NCBI GenBank assembly: GCA_903873485.1
Contig: CAIQOO010000235.1
Location: 1 to 64,000, forward strand
Source: an uncultured beta proteobacterium
Lineage (GTDB): Bacteria > Pseudomonadota > Gammaproteobacteria > Burkholderiales > Burkholderiaceae_C
Reading direction: 5' to 3'
DNA length: 64,000 nucleotides
The first letter of the stretch is position 1, and each line of letters starts with the position of its first letter. The notes below the pieces were generated by a model. The model was not told the origin of the DNA. It was given only the letters and a program-made list of their open reading frames with translations, and did not search any database. This document shows positions 8,935 through 17,264 of this stretch, piece by piece. The translations under genes were made by a program, and so were the position numbers.

Positions 8935-11421
8935 TTGAAATTATCAAAAAATATACTCGACGCACTGAGCCTGCCGGCCTTTATTGTCGATACCCAGCAC
9001 CAGGTGGTCGCCTGGAATTCGCCGTGCGAGTTGTTGACCGGTGTCACGGCCAGCCAGGTCATCGGCACCCGGGATCACTGGAAAGCTTTTTACGAAGCTC
9101 CCAGGCCCTGCCTGGCCGATCTGGTGCTCGACCGGCTGCAAGACGAGGCCGCAAGCTATTACAGTCGACAGGAAAAAACCGAATTTGCCAGCGACGGGCA
9201 CAAGGCCGAAGGCTGGTTTGACCAGCTCAACGGCCGGCGGCGTTACCTGACCTTTGAGGCTAAACCGCTGTTCGATGGCGACTTGGTCATTGGGGCCATC
9301 GAAGTGCTGCAAGACATCACGCGTCACCAGCAAGCCGAAGAGCAACTGAAACTGTCCGCCAGTGTGTTCGAGAACACCTCGGAGGGCATCATCATTACCG
9401 GGGCTGACAACCTCACCATCTCGGTCAACAAGGCGCTCGAAGGTCTGACCGGTTTTCGCGCCGACGAAATCCTCGGCAAGAATCCCAAGCTGTTTGCCTC
9501 CAGACGCCACCCCGACAGCTTTTACCGCAAGATGTGGATCACCCTCAAAGACATCGGCCAGTGGCAGGGCGAGATCTGGAACCGCAAGAAGACCGGCGAG
9601 GAGTACCTGGTACGCGCCTACATCAGCGCCGTGAAAACCGGCTCGGTTGTCAGCAATTACATTGGTTTGCTGACCGACATCACCGATGCCAATCAGGCGA
9701 TGGAAAAAATGGAACACATGGCGCATCACGACTTCCTGACCGGCTTGCCCAATCGCAGCCTGCTGGAAGACCGCCTGTTACAGGCGTTGGCGCGTGCGGC
9801 GCGCAACAACTCCCGCTTCGCCGTGATGTTCATTGACCTCGACAAGTTCAAGTCGGTCAATGACACCCTCGGCCACGATGTTGGCGATTTGTTGCTCAAG
9901 GAAGTGGCCAGGCGGGTGCAGGAGAGTCTGCGGGCCACCGATACCGTGTCGCGCCAGGGCGGCGACGAGTTTGTGCTGCTGCTGGAGGACTTCACTGACG
10001 AAACCGATATCACCCATGCCGCCCGGAATCTGCTGGCCTCGATTGGCCGAAACTGCCAGTTCCACGGCCACAACATCAGCATCACCCCTTCCATCGGCAT
10101 CAGCCTGTACCCGAATGACGGGGTCAGCGTGGCCGATTTGCTCAAGCATGCCGATGCCGCCATGTACCACGCCAAAAACCAGGGGCGCAACAATTTCCAG
10201 TTTTTCACCGAGCGCATCAACGCCCGGGCACTTGAAACACTGATGGTTGAAAACGGACTGCGCCGGGCGATTCCCGATGGCTTGCTGCTGCATTACCAGC
10301 CGCAACTCTGCCTAGTCAGCAAGAGCGTGCATGGTGCCGAGGCTTTGGTGCGCTGGCAACACCCGGAACTGGGGCTGATCAGCCCGGCGCGGTTCATTCC
10401 GATCGCCGAAGAATCCGGCCTGATTTGCGAGATCGGCGAGTGGGTGCTGAAGGAGGCCTGCCGCGTCATGCGCAACACCGGCATCAATATGTCGGTCAAC
10501 CTGTCACCGCTGCAACTCACCCAATGCGACATTGTTGCCAAGGTAACCGAAGCACTCGACGGCATGGCGGGCTACCGGTTGACGCTGGAAATCACCGAAA
10601 GTGCCTTCATCAACGACTTTGAAGCCACCAAGGTGACCCTGCTGGCCTTGAAGAATATTGGCATCAATCTGTCACTGGACGATTTTGGCACCGGTTACTC
10701 GTCGCTGTCGTACCTGTACCAACTGCCGTTTGATTACCTCAAAATCGACCAGTCCTTCATCAGCGAGCCAAAGAACCGCCCGATCGTGCTGGCCATCATC
10801 GAAATGGCCAACAAGCTCAACATCATGACCGTGGCCGAAGGTGTCGAAACACCAGAGCAAATGGCCTTTCTTGAAGCCAGTGGCTGCGATGTGATTCAGG
10901 GCTACTATTTCGCCCGCCCGCTGCCGCTGTCGGCCTTGACCAGTTTTGCCGAAAACCCGCCGTACCGGGTTTCCGCCAAGCCCCGCATCAAAAAACTCGC
11001 GGTCGAAGATCACAACCCCCTGCTGGCCTGGTCATTCACCTACGAAACCGGCCATGCCGAGATCGATGCCCAGCACAAGGAACTGGTCCACATCCTTAAC
11101 CTGTTTGACACCAGCAGCCCATCGGGCGGCGACCGGACTGAAGCAAGAAAAGTGATGAAGGCATTGATCGAGTATGTGAAAACTCATTTTTCTTTCGAGG
11201 AAAGTCTGATGCTTGCGCATGGCTATCCCGACACCGGAGCGCATCAAGCGCAACATTTGAGGCTGGTCGAAGCACTGGCGAGCTACGACTTGCAGATCAT
11301 GTCCAACCCGCAGCTCAACCTGCAACAACTGCTTTCATCCTTGCACACCTGGCTGCTGCATCACATCCTGGCCAGCGACAAGCGGCTCGGAGATTTTTTG
11401 CATAAACGCGGGGTAGATTAG
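8935..11421 (+). CDS. PAS-PAS-GGDEF-EAL-hemerythrin signalling protein
   Basis: The 828-residue cytoplasmic protein has no membrane segment. Domains in order: PAS (about 10-125), PAS (135-260), GGDEF (265-425, intact GGDEF and inhibitory-site RATD five residues before it), EAL (430-690, with [23 protein letters not shown] and AEGVETPEQ), and a C-terminal bacteriohemerythrin (700-828). The hemerythrin ligands are all present: His in DAQHKEL (about 714), HFSFEE, HQAQH and HHILASD. It should make and/or break c-di-GMP, with the di-iron site sensing O2 or redox state. I prefer the TTG at 8935, five bases after GGAG; the upstream ATG at 8908 has no ribosome-binding site. Confidence 0.88.
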   Translation: MKLSKNILDALSLPAFIVDTQHQVVAWNSPCELLTGVTASQVIGTRDHWKAFYEAPRPCLADLVLDRLQDEAASYYSRQEKTEFASDGHKAEGWFDQLNGRRRYLTFEAKPLFDGDLVIGAIEVLQDITRHQQAEEQLKLSASVFENTSEGIIITGADNLTISVNKALEGLTGFRADEILGKNPKLFASRRHPDSFYRKMWITLKDIGQWQGEIWNRKKTGEEYLVRAYISAVKTGSVVSNYIGLLTDITDANQAMEKMEHMAHHDFLTGLPNRSLLEDRLLQALARAARNNSRFAVMFIDLDKFKSVNDTLGHDVGDLLLKEVARRVQESLRATDTVSRQGGDEFVLLLEDFTDETDITHAARNLLASIGRNCQFHGHNISITPSIGISLYPNDGVSVADLLKHADAAMYHAKNQGRNNFQFFTERINARALETLMVENGLRRAIPDGLLLHYQPQLCLVSKSVHGAEALVRWQHPELGLISPARFIPIAEESGLICEIGEWVLKEACRVMRNTGINMSVNLSPLQLTQCDIVAKVTEALDGMAGYRLTLEITESAFINDFEATKVTLLALKNIGINLSLDDFGTGYSSLSYLYQLPFDYLKIDQSFISEPKNRPIVLAIIEMANKLNIMTVAEGVETPEQMAFLEASGCDVIQGYYFARPLPLSALTSFAENPPYRVSAKPRIKKLAVEDHNPLLAWSFTYETGHAEIDAQHKELVHILNLFDTSSPSGGDRTEARKVMKALIEYVKTHFSFEESLMLAHGYPDTGAHQAQHLRLVEALASYDLQIMSNPQLNLQQLLSSLHTWLLHHILASDKRLGDFLHKRGVD

Positions 11422-11451
11422 CGCGAAACGCACCCATTAACTTGCAACACC

Positions 11452-11523
11452 CCCGTTCGTGCTGAGCTTGTCGAAGCACCGTCTCGGTAAAAAGGCCCTT
11501 CGACCAAGCTCAGGGCGAACGGG
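11452..11523. repeat. REP-like imperfect palindrome between convergent genes
   Basis: The left arm (11452-11480) contains CTGAGCTTGTCGAAG and the right arm (11494-11523) contains CTTCGACCAAGCTCAG, flanked by CCCGTTCG and CGAACGGG. The arms pair with a few mismatches around a 13-base loop. This GAGCTTGTCGAAG palindrome is a known type of widespread bacterial intergenic repeat. It sits between two convergent gene ends (11421 and 11665), where it could act as a bidirectional transcription end. Confidence 0.8.
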
Positions 11524-11558
11524 CGTATTTGGGCGAGCGGACGTATTTGGGCGAACGG
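11513..11558 (+). repeat. 18-bp tandem repeat, ~2.5 units
   Basis: The units GGGCGAACGGGCGTATTT (11513-11530) and GGGCGAGCGGACGTATTT (11531-11548) abut, followed by a partial third unit GGGCGAACGG. The first unit shares its start with the right arm of the preceding palindrome. Confidence 0.75.
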
Positions 11559-11664
11559 TTTCGTCATTCGGGCTGGCCGACAGGCCATGCAATTAAGTCA
11601 AAAGGCGCAGCCGTCGGTGCCTGGCTGCGGTAGCGGAACGTTTGATATGCCCGGCAGTCCGGTT

Positions 11665-13902
11665 TTAGGCTGCCTTGGCAGGTGTTACGGCCAACACCTT
11701 TTTGGCTACCGCTTTTCTCGTCGGCGTTTTGGCGGCAACCGTGCTGGCTGGGGATGATACTTCGGCTGCGACCGCTAGCGGCAGGGATTTGGCACCGGTC
11801 TTGCGCGCAGGTGCTTTTGCCGGGGCCGGTTTTTTGGCAGCCACCTGGCTTGCCTTGGCCGACTTGCCGCCTTTCCAGGTCAGGCGAGCCTTTTTAGCGA
11901 GTTTCACCACCTTGGCAATGTCTTCGTCGGTAAAGACACCGTTGACCCCGGAAATGGCGGCCAGCTTCATGCCATGCTTGCGACCGAGCTTGTAGATTTC
12001 CTTGACCTTTTCCCACTCGGTGTCGCGCCCGACGGTGAACACTTCAAAACGACCTTCGAGCGCCAGCACAATGGTTTCGGCTAGGCAGGCGTAAATCACA
12101 TTGGGCGGCAGGCCAATGCTCTTCATGCCGTGGACTTCGGTCGGCAACTCGATCTCGCCGGATTCGATCACCAGCACATCCGGACGTTTGGCGACATCTT
12201 TGGCGGGCAGATCGAGCGGACGCGCCACGTCGGTAATGACGCAACCTGGCTTGACCCGGGTGATGTCCAGAACCGACTTGCCGGCGCCCGAGGTGCTGGT
12301 GACGATCATGTCCATGTCGGCCAGCAACTCGTCGTAATCGATCGAGCACACCACGTTGGCATCGGGTGTGTCTTTGAGGATCGATTTTTTCAGTTCTTCG
12401 AGCTTTCGCATGTCGCGCCCGGCAATCACCACTTCTTCAAAGGCCATCGCCAGCAGGCGGGCGCTGACCGAGCCAATTGAGCCGCTGGCACCAATCACCA
12501 TGCTTTTGGCCGCGACTTTTTTGTTTTTTTGGTTGATGTCCACCAGACCCATGCGGCGCATCGCGTCGGTGGCAGCCCACAGGGCACCGGAGGCCGAATA
12601 GCTGTTGCCGGTGGTGATTGGCAGCCGCGAGCGGCGCGCCACGGTGATGCCGGCATCACCCACCACTTTGGTAAACGCACCCAGGCCCATGATCTGGGCA
12701 CCCATTTTTTCGGCGATCTTGGCGGCATGCAGCAAGCGCCGATAGGTGAATTCCGGGCTGCGCGCCAGCATTTCTTTTGGCGTACCACCGACCGAGATCA
12801 GCCAGCCTTCGGCCTCGGCACCGGTCGGAGAAATGATGTTGTCCATCTTGCAATAGACCATCGGCGGCATGTGGGCCGCCAGGGTTTCCACCCGGTCCAT
12901 GACAAATTTGGGAGTGGCCTTGGGAATTGGAAAGCCATCCTTGATGTAATCCTGGCTCAGCGGGTGAATCACAAAGGCAAAGCGGCGGATGTTGCGAAAG
13001 CTGCCGGTGGGGTGCAGCAGACGCGGCTTGATGTCGAGTTCGGTCAGGATTTCATTGAAATCATCGTCCGACACCTCTTCTACCGGTCGCTCCAGCACCG
13101 CCAGAATCATCGCCTCCAGCGTGCTGATCGACACCACCTGCTCAAACAGCTTGGGTGATACATCAATCACCAGGTTGACCTTGCAGGCGGTAAAGAAAGC
13201 CAGGCGCTCATCGTCAATGGCCGCCGTGATCAGGGTCTTGCCCGCCAGATTGCTGGCGTTGCCGACCGCCTTGATCTCGGCAAAAGTGCCAACGATGACA
13301 TGCGACTTGGCCACCACGCCAGCGACCCGCTTGTTCTTGAACTGGGTCAGTGACGACTCCAGCATCGCGCCGCTCTTGCCCGACAGCATCCATTCGCTGC
13401 CTTTGGCAAAGACCTCAAGCTGCTCCAGCGATGTCAGCATGGCCGGGGTGCCGGTCTGAAACAGCGCATCGGCAAAACTCAGATTTTGGGTGTAGTCGGA
13501 CATGGCCACCGCCATGTCATAGTTGCGCATGCCCGAGAGGAACAACACCAGGTTGTTGTTGAAATAATGCCCCAGTTCTTTTTGCACATGACGCACCGCG
13601 CGCACCTGCAGCAAGCGGCGCAGCGTGGCCCCGGTGGTCACCGGCACCCGGGTCACCACATTGAGCAGGTGCTGGGTTTCCTTGTTGACCACGGTGCGCA
13701 AGCCCACATGGCAATGGTCAGTGACCTCGCCTAGGCCAATTGCATCGGCGCTGGCCTGGTGGCGGCGCATCAGGTCCCAGGCTTTGCCAGAATCCTGGTC
13801 GGCACCGAGTCGGCGAACCCTGAAGTTCTGCCCCAAAAAACTGGTTTTGAACTCGAAATCCTTGTTGGATGAGCCCATGGTGACGGTGACAACGTTTTTC
13901 AT
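11665..13902 (-). CDS. Acyl-ACP reductase-like NAD(P)-dependent protein with unique N-terminal half and Lys/Ala-rich tail
   Basis: 745 residues. From about residue 390 onward it parallels cyanobacterial long-chain acyl-ACP reductase (AAR): GLGAFTKVV, ITTGNSYSA, the Rossmann motif VIGASGSIGS (about 470), DVARPLD, and YACLAETIVLALEGRFE followed by GRKHGMKLA. The Cys of ACLAE (about 606) aligns with the AAR cysteine that forms the acyl thioester. Residues 1-330 match nothing I recognise. The last ~70 residues are a Lys/Ala/Pro tail (KKPAPAKAPARK) like histone-H1- or phasin-type tails. Its ATG overlaps the stop of the alcohol dehydrogenase gene (ATGA), so the two are co-translated. Inferred role: reduction of an acyl thioester to aldehyde for the partner dehydrogenase. 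It could be mistaken for a shikimate dehydrogenase because of the shared nucleotide-binding fold. Confidence 0.7.
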   Translation of the reverse strand: MKNVVTVTMGSSNKDFEFKTSFLGQNFRVRRLGADQDSGKAWDLMRRHQASADAIGLGEVTDHCHVGLRTVVNKETQHLLNVVTRVPVTTGATLRRLLQVRAVRHVQKELGHYFNNNLVLFLSGMRNYDMAVAMSDYTQNLSFADALFQTGTPAMLTSLEQLEVFAKGSEWMLSGKSGAMLESSLTQFKNKRVAGVVAKSHVIVGTFAEIKAVGNASNLAGKTLITAAIDDERLAFFTACKVNLVIDVSPKLFEQVVSISTLEAMILAVLERPVEEVSDDDFNEILTELDIKPRLLHPTGSFRNIRRFAFVIHPLSQDYIKDGFPIPKATPKFVMDRVETLAAHMPPMVYCKMDNIISPTGAEAEGWLISVGGTPKEMLARSPEFTYRRLLHAAKIAEKMGAQIMGLGAFTKVVGDAGITVARRSRLPITTGNSYSASGALWAATDAMRRMGLVDINQKNKKVAAKSMVIGASGSIGSVSARLLAMAFEEVVIAGRDMRKLEELKKSILKDTPDANVVCSIDYDELLADMDMIVTSTSGAGKSVLDITRVKPGCVITDVARPLDLPAKDVAKRPDVLVIESGEIELPTEVHGMKSIGLPPNVIYACLAETIVLALEGRFEVFTVGRDTEWEKVKEIYKLGRKHGMKLAAISGVNGVFTDEDIAKVVKLAKKARLTWKGGKSAKASQVAAKKPAPAKAPARKTGAKSLPLAVAAEVSSPASTVAAKTPTRKAVAKKVLAVTPAKAA

Positions 13903-15179
13903 TTTGCGGCTGCTCCTTTGGTTGATTTTTTGCTTCGGCGCTTGGCCGGTTTGGTCTGGGGAAGTGCCAGCCGAATCAGGTCTTCGCATTCCTGTTGCGA
14001 CATGTAACGCGGCACTGGGTAACCGGTATGCGCCTCGTGGCAGGCCGCTTTGGCCAGCGCGGGGATGTCGGCCTGTTGCAAGGCTTCCAGGGTGGTGGGG
14101 ATACCCAGATCGGCATTGAGCTGGTCCACTGCGTCCAGAAATTTTTGCGCCAGCAGATCGGTCGGTTCATCTGGTGTGCCGACCCGGGCACTGACTGCCA
14201 GCAGCGCCAGCCGATCGGTGATGGCGGGGCTGGAGAATTTGAGCACCAGCGGCAGCATGATGGCATTGGCCAGGCCGTGCGGGGTGTGGTAAAGCCCGCC
14301 GAACTGGTGCGCAATGGCGTGTACATAACCGACATTGGCGCGGGTGAAGGCAAAACCGGCATAGGTGGAGGCCAGCGCCATCTTCTCGCGCGCTTCGAGG
14401 TTCTTGCCATCACGGTAAGCAATGCGCAGATTCTCGAAAATCAGCCCGACCGCTGACAGGGCCATGCCGTTTGAATAATCGGTGGTCCAGTGGCCGACAA
14501 AGGCCTCAATCGCGTGGGTCAAGGCGTCAATGCCGGTGGCGGCGGTGATGTGCGGCGGCAGGCCGGTCATCAGCAGCGGATCGAGTGCCGCCATTTTCGG
14601 CACCATGCGCGGGTCCACGATGACCAGTTTTTTGTGGTTGTCGGGGTCGGAGATGACGGCCGCTACCGTGACTTCGGAGCCGGTGCCGGCCGTGGTGGGC
14701 ACGGCATAGATTTTGATGGGGGTGCGCAGGCCCTTTAAATAACCGGCCAGTTGGCGCAACGGCTTGGGGTTGGCAATGGCCACCGCAATGGCCTTGGACG
14801 CGTCCATGCTGGAGCCGCCGCCAAAGGCGACGATGGCATCGCAGTGGTTGGCCTGGTAAAACGCAATGCCCTTTTCGATCAGCGGAATCGGCGCATCTGG
14901 GGTGATTTCGTCAAACACCACAAACTCGGCACCGCCCGCAGTCAGGGCATCGGTCAGGCCCTTGAGCAGGCCCAGCTTGGCGATGATGCTGTCGGTGACG
15001 ATCAGAATCTTGCTGTGGCCAAATCCGGCAATCGCCTGCCCCAGGCGAGCGCTGGAGCCAGGACCTACCAGCAAGGTGGGTTGCGGAATGGGAATGAAAC
15101 GGGTGAATAACCCGGCTGTGCGCATGAGGGCACCAAGACCGGTGGCAACCAGCGTGTTGCGGGTGGCGTTGCTTATCAA
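13899..15179 (-). CDS. Iron-containing (group III) alcohol dehydrogenase
   Basis: The 426-residue protein shows the group III Fe-ADH signatures: GGGSSMDASKAIAV for NAD(P) binding, TAGTGSEVT, the metal-site region TGIDALTHAIEAFVG, and HAIAHQFGGLYHTPHGLANA with the remaining His ligands. These enzymes interconvert aldehydes and alcohols with Fe2+ or Zn2+. A ~40-residue N-terminal extension precedes the usual family start. It is the promoter-proximal gene of a two-gene unit with the AAR-like protein, the stop and start overlapping by four bases. The Lys/Arg-rich C-terminal end (KPAKRRSKKSTKGAAAK) echoes the basic tail of its partner. Physiological substrate unknown; the partner suggests a medium- or long-chain aldehyde. 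Confidence 0.88.
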   Translation of the reverse strand: MISNATRNTLVATGLGALMRTAGLFTRFIPIPQPTLLVGPGSSARLGQAIAGFGHSKILIVTDSIIAKLGLLKGLTDALTAGGAEFVVFDEITPDAPIPLIEKGIAFYQANHCDAIVAFGGGSSMDASKAIAVAIANPKPLRQLAGYLKGLRTPIKIYAVPTTAGTGSEVTVAAVISDPDNHKKLVIVDPRMVPKMAALDPLLMTGLPPHITAATGIDALTHAIEAFVGHWTTDYSNGMALSAVGLIFENLRIAYRDGKNLEAREKMALASTYAGFAFTRANVGYVHAIAHQFGGLYHTPHGLANAIMLPLVLKFSSPAITDRLALLAVSARVGTPDEPTDLLAQKFLDAVDQLNADLGIPTTLEALQQADIPALAKAACHEAHTGYPVPRYMSQQECEDLIRLALPQTKPAKRRSKKSTKGAAAK

Positions 15180-15348
15180 GTCATGTCTCCTGACAAATGA
15201 GGAAAAATCAGCCCTCTAGTATGCCCTTGCGCAGCCCTGTTTGGCGCGCTGCTGCAGCACGGAGTTACCCTGATACAGGGTCGAAGTCCGGCCTGGCCGC
15301 CAGACACGCGCCCAAGGTTAATGAGCGAACGCGCCGCCGTAGCAGCCA

Positions 15349-15414
15349 AAAATGCTATAAATAAAATAGCTATCAGCGCTTTACCCATAAGGGATGGAGC
15401 CATATTTTGATCAA
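15349..15414 (+). repeat. Dispersed repeat, copy C
   Basis: It contains ATGCTATAAATAAAATAGC and TATCAGCGCTTTACCCATAA. It lies between the start of the alcohol dehydrogenase gene and the end of the cytochrome b561 gene, both on the minus strand. Confidence 0.75.
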
Positions 15415-15472
15415 TTTCCAGGTGACCAGTCAGGCACCGATCGGTGCTGCTTGCCAGATGACTTGCCGGCGG

Positions 15473-16018
15473 TCAGGCGATCAACCGCATGCGCAGCAGG
15501 GTGTTGTCGCGCTTGACATAGTGGTGAAACAAGGCGGCAGCGGCATGACCACCAATCAGGAAATAGCCGATTGTGCCGACCGCTTCATGAATCTCCTTGA
15601 TCTGGCTGGCCAGCGCTTTGTCAGGTGCGATCAGGGCCGGGAGTTCCAGCCCAAAGAACGGTATCGGCTTGCCCGCTGCGCTAAGCAGCAGCCAGCCAGC
15701 CAGCGGCATGCCGATCATGATGGCGTAAAGCGCCAGGTGACCAAGTTGGGCGACATGTTCTTGCCAGCGTGCGGGCGCAGGCTCAATGCCGGGAACCGGG
15801 TGTTTGACGCGCATCAGCAAGCGCACCCAGACCAGTGCAAACATCAACAACCCCAGCATGAAATGCAGGCTTTTCAGCGCCTCGCGCGGCGTGCTGCCTT
15901 TGTCAAACAACTCACGCAGGTTGATGCTGGCGTACACCGCCACAAACAAAAGCAGCATCAGCCAATGCAGGGCGACTGATGACAGGTGATAGCGAGCCGC
16001 TGTATTTTTCAAAATCAT
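15473..16018 (-). CDS. Cytochrome b561-family membrane protein
   Basis: The 181-residue protein has four hydrophobic helices and paired haem-ligand His positions: ALHWLMLLLF (helix 1), SLHFMLGLLMF (helix 2), and EIHEAVGTIGYFLIGGHAAAALFHHYV (the last region, read in two parts). Bacterial b561 proteins are di-haem quinol oxidoreductases in the inner membrane, some being superoxide:ubiquinone oxidoreductases. The start MILKNTAARYH fits family starts; an 18-residue upstream extension in frame is unlikely to be translated. It stands alone, divergent from the RNase gene. Confidence 0.88.
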   Translation of the reverse strand: MILKNTAARYHLSSVALHWLMLLLFVAVYASINLRELFDKGSTPREALKSLHFMLGLLMFALVWVRLLMRVKHPVPGIEPAPARWQEHVAQLGHLALYAIMIGMPLAGWLLLSAAGKPIPFFGLELPALIAPDKALASQIKEIHEAVGTIGYFLIGGHAAAALFHHYVKRDNTLLRMRLIA

Positions 16019-16304
16019 TTTCAAATCCGAGTGTTGTGAAGTGCAAAACTGTATAAAACCTGGATTAACCAAGCCTTAACACCCGGCCTGGTCCGCTGTG
16101 CGGTAGGCCTCGCACCCTTTCCGTTGCGATCTTCCAACAGGGCAGCTAGCAGGGCTTGTCAGCCGTTGGCTGGGGGTCATGATCGCCTTTTCAAGCATAA
16201 AAGCCCGTCTGACATCCACCTGGCGGTCAATTCCCATGATTGCCACGGCACATTGATTCATGACAAACTTGCATTTTTCTGTCAAATCACCGACACTTGC
16301 GCCC
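16019..16304. other. Intergenic region between cytochrome b561 and the RNase gene
   Basis: This divergent spacer of about 290 bases precedes a promoter candidate at 16305. I see no convincing gene, RNA structure or repeat in it; the short open frames lack ribosome-binding sites. Confidence 0.5.
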
Positions 16305-16333
16305 TTGAAAGTTCGGGTTTACCCGCGTATTTT
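16305..16333 (+). promoter_or_regulatory. Candidate sigma-70 promoter with internal dyad before the RNase gene
   Basis: TTGAAA (16305-16310) and TATTTT (16328-16333) are separated by 17 bases. The spacer contains the perfect dyad CGGGTTTACCCG (16314-16325), a possible operator. The leader to the ATG at 16348 would be very short. Confidence 0.35.
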
Positions 16334-16347
16334 TGGAAACACTTGCG

Positions 16348-16740
16348 ATGCCAAAATTTAGAAATGTCAAGTTGGTGCTCACTGGCATGTGTTTGACCAC
16401 AGCGATGCTGTTGGGTGTGGCCCAAGCCAGAACACCGCTTCAGGTTGATGTGCAAAGCACCGTCGGGCTGGGTGAATTACCCAAACAAGGCGTGCAGACT
16501 TACGCCCTGATTCATCAGGGCGGACCCTTTGCCAGCGAAAAAGATGGCACCGTATTTGGCAACCGGGAGCGCTTGCTGCCAGCGCAAAAACGCGGTTATT
16601 ACCATGAATACACGGTACCGACGCCGGGCCTGAAACACCGGGGCGTGAAAAGAATCGTGTGCGGTGGCCAGTCCAGGCTGCCCGATATTTGTTATTACAC
16701 GGCCGATCATTATGCGAGCTTTCGCAAGATCGTCCCCTGA
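16348..16740 (+). CDS. Secreted barnase-type guanyl-specific ribonuclease
   Basis: The 130-residue protein begins with a signal peptide (MPKFRNVK, hydrophobic core, cleavage likely after AQA near residue 27), so it acts outside the cytoplasm. The mature part matches the microbial RNase family (barnase, RNase Sa): GGPFASEKDGTVFGNRERLL, GYYHEYTVPTPG, KRIVCGG and YYTADHYASF. The catalytic set Glu87, Arg102 and His121 is present. Cys105 and Cys115 could form a disulfide. The ATG at 16348 is preferred to an upstream TTG at 16333. A barstar-family inhibitor gene follows 38 bases downstream, as expected to protect the producing cell. Confidence 0.88.
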   Translation: MPKFRNVKLVLTGMCLTTAMLLGVAQARTPLQVDVQSTVGLGELPKQGVQTYALIHQGGPFASEKDGTVFGNRERLLPAQKRGYYHEYTVPTPGLKHRGVKRIVCGGQSRLPDICYYTADHYASFRKIVP

Positions 16741-16778
16741 GTGTGAATCGTTGTTTTTTTGATTGATAGAAGAGAGAA

Positions 16779-17231
16779 ATGAATATGCCACTTGACCAAG
16801 CAACCCTTAGCGCACCGCCGCTGGGCTCAGCCGATTTGCCGCTGCGCGGAATCCGCCCCAACATCGTTCAGTCGATTCGGGCTTTTCGCGTGCAGGAATT
16901 GCAGGATGCCGCCCAAAAGCTGGGGCACCATTTTTTGTACGCCAACCTGGCTCAAGCCCAAACCAAGCAAGACATTCTGGACATGATTGGCCAGCAATTC
17001 ATGCTGTCGGTTCCAGTCGGCAAGAATTTTGATTCTCTTTATGACAGCATCACCGATCCGGTGCACAAATCAGGCCCGCAGCCAGGTTTTGTGGCGGTTC
17101 TGGAACATGTTCCGGCCAACGCCAAATTTGACAAGGAAGCGCGCGAGCAATTGCTTGATATCTTCCGGGATGCTGCCGACTATTGGGGTGACCGAAAAAT
17201 ACCCTTCAGATGTTTCTATTCTTTTCCGTAG
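16779..17231 (+). CDS. Barstar-family ribonuclease inhibitor
   Basis: The 150-residue cytoplasmic protein matches barstar, which plugs the active site of barnase-type RNases. The recognisable part is ANLAQAQTKQDILDMIGQQF, then the conserved GKNFDSLYDSITDP, followed by GFVAVLEHVPANAKF and a C-terminal helix-strand DIFRDAADYWG. It has ~45 extra N-terminal residues compared with the ~90-residue Bacillus barstar, common in proteobacterial members. A purine-rich AGAGAGAA precedes the start. Immunity function is inferred from family and from adjacency to the RNase. Confidence 0.87.
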   Translation: MNMPLDQATLSAPPLGSADLPLRGIRPNIVQSIRAFRVQELQDAAQKLGHHFLYANLAQAQTKQDILDMIGQQFMLSVPVGKNFDSLYDSITDPVHKSGPQPGFVAVLEHVPANAKFDKEAREQLLDIFRDAADYWGDRKIPFRCFYSFP

Positions 17232-17264
17232 CCCGTTCTGCACACACCAGCCAAGCAGAACGGG
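17232..17264 (+). terminator. Perfect 10-bp hairpin after the barstar gene
   Basis: CCCGTTCTGC (17232-17241) and GCAGAACGGG (17255-17264) flank a 13-base loop, starting one base after the stop codon. There is no T-run, so it is a transcript-end or RNA-stability structure rather than a classical terminator. Confidence 0.45.

Noticed and set aside
11665-13902. Shikimate/quinate dehydrogenase assignment
   Set aside because: Only the Rossmann motif fits; the conserved TTGN, ACLAE cysteine and ordering match acyl-ACP reductase better.
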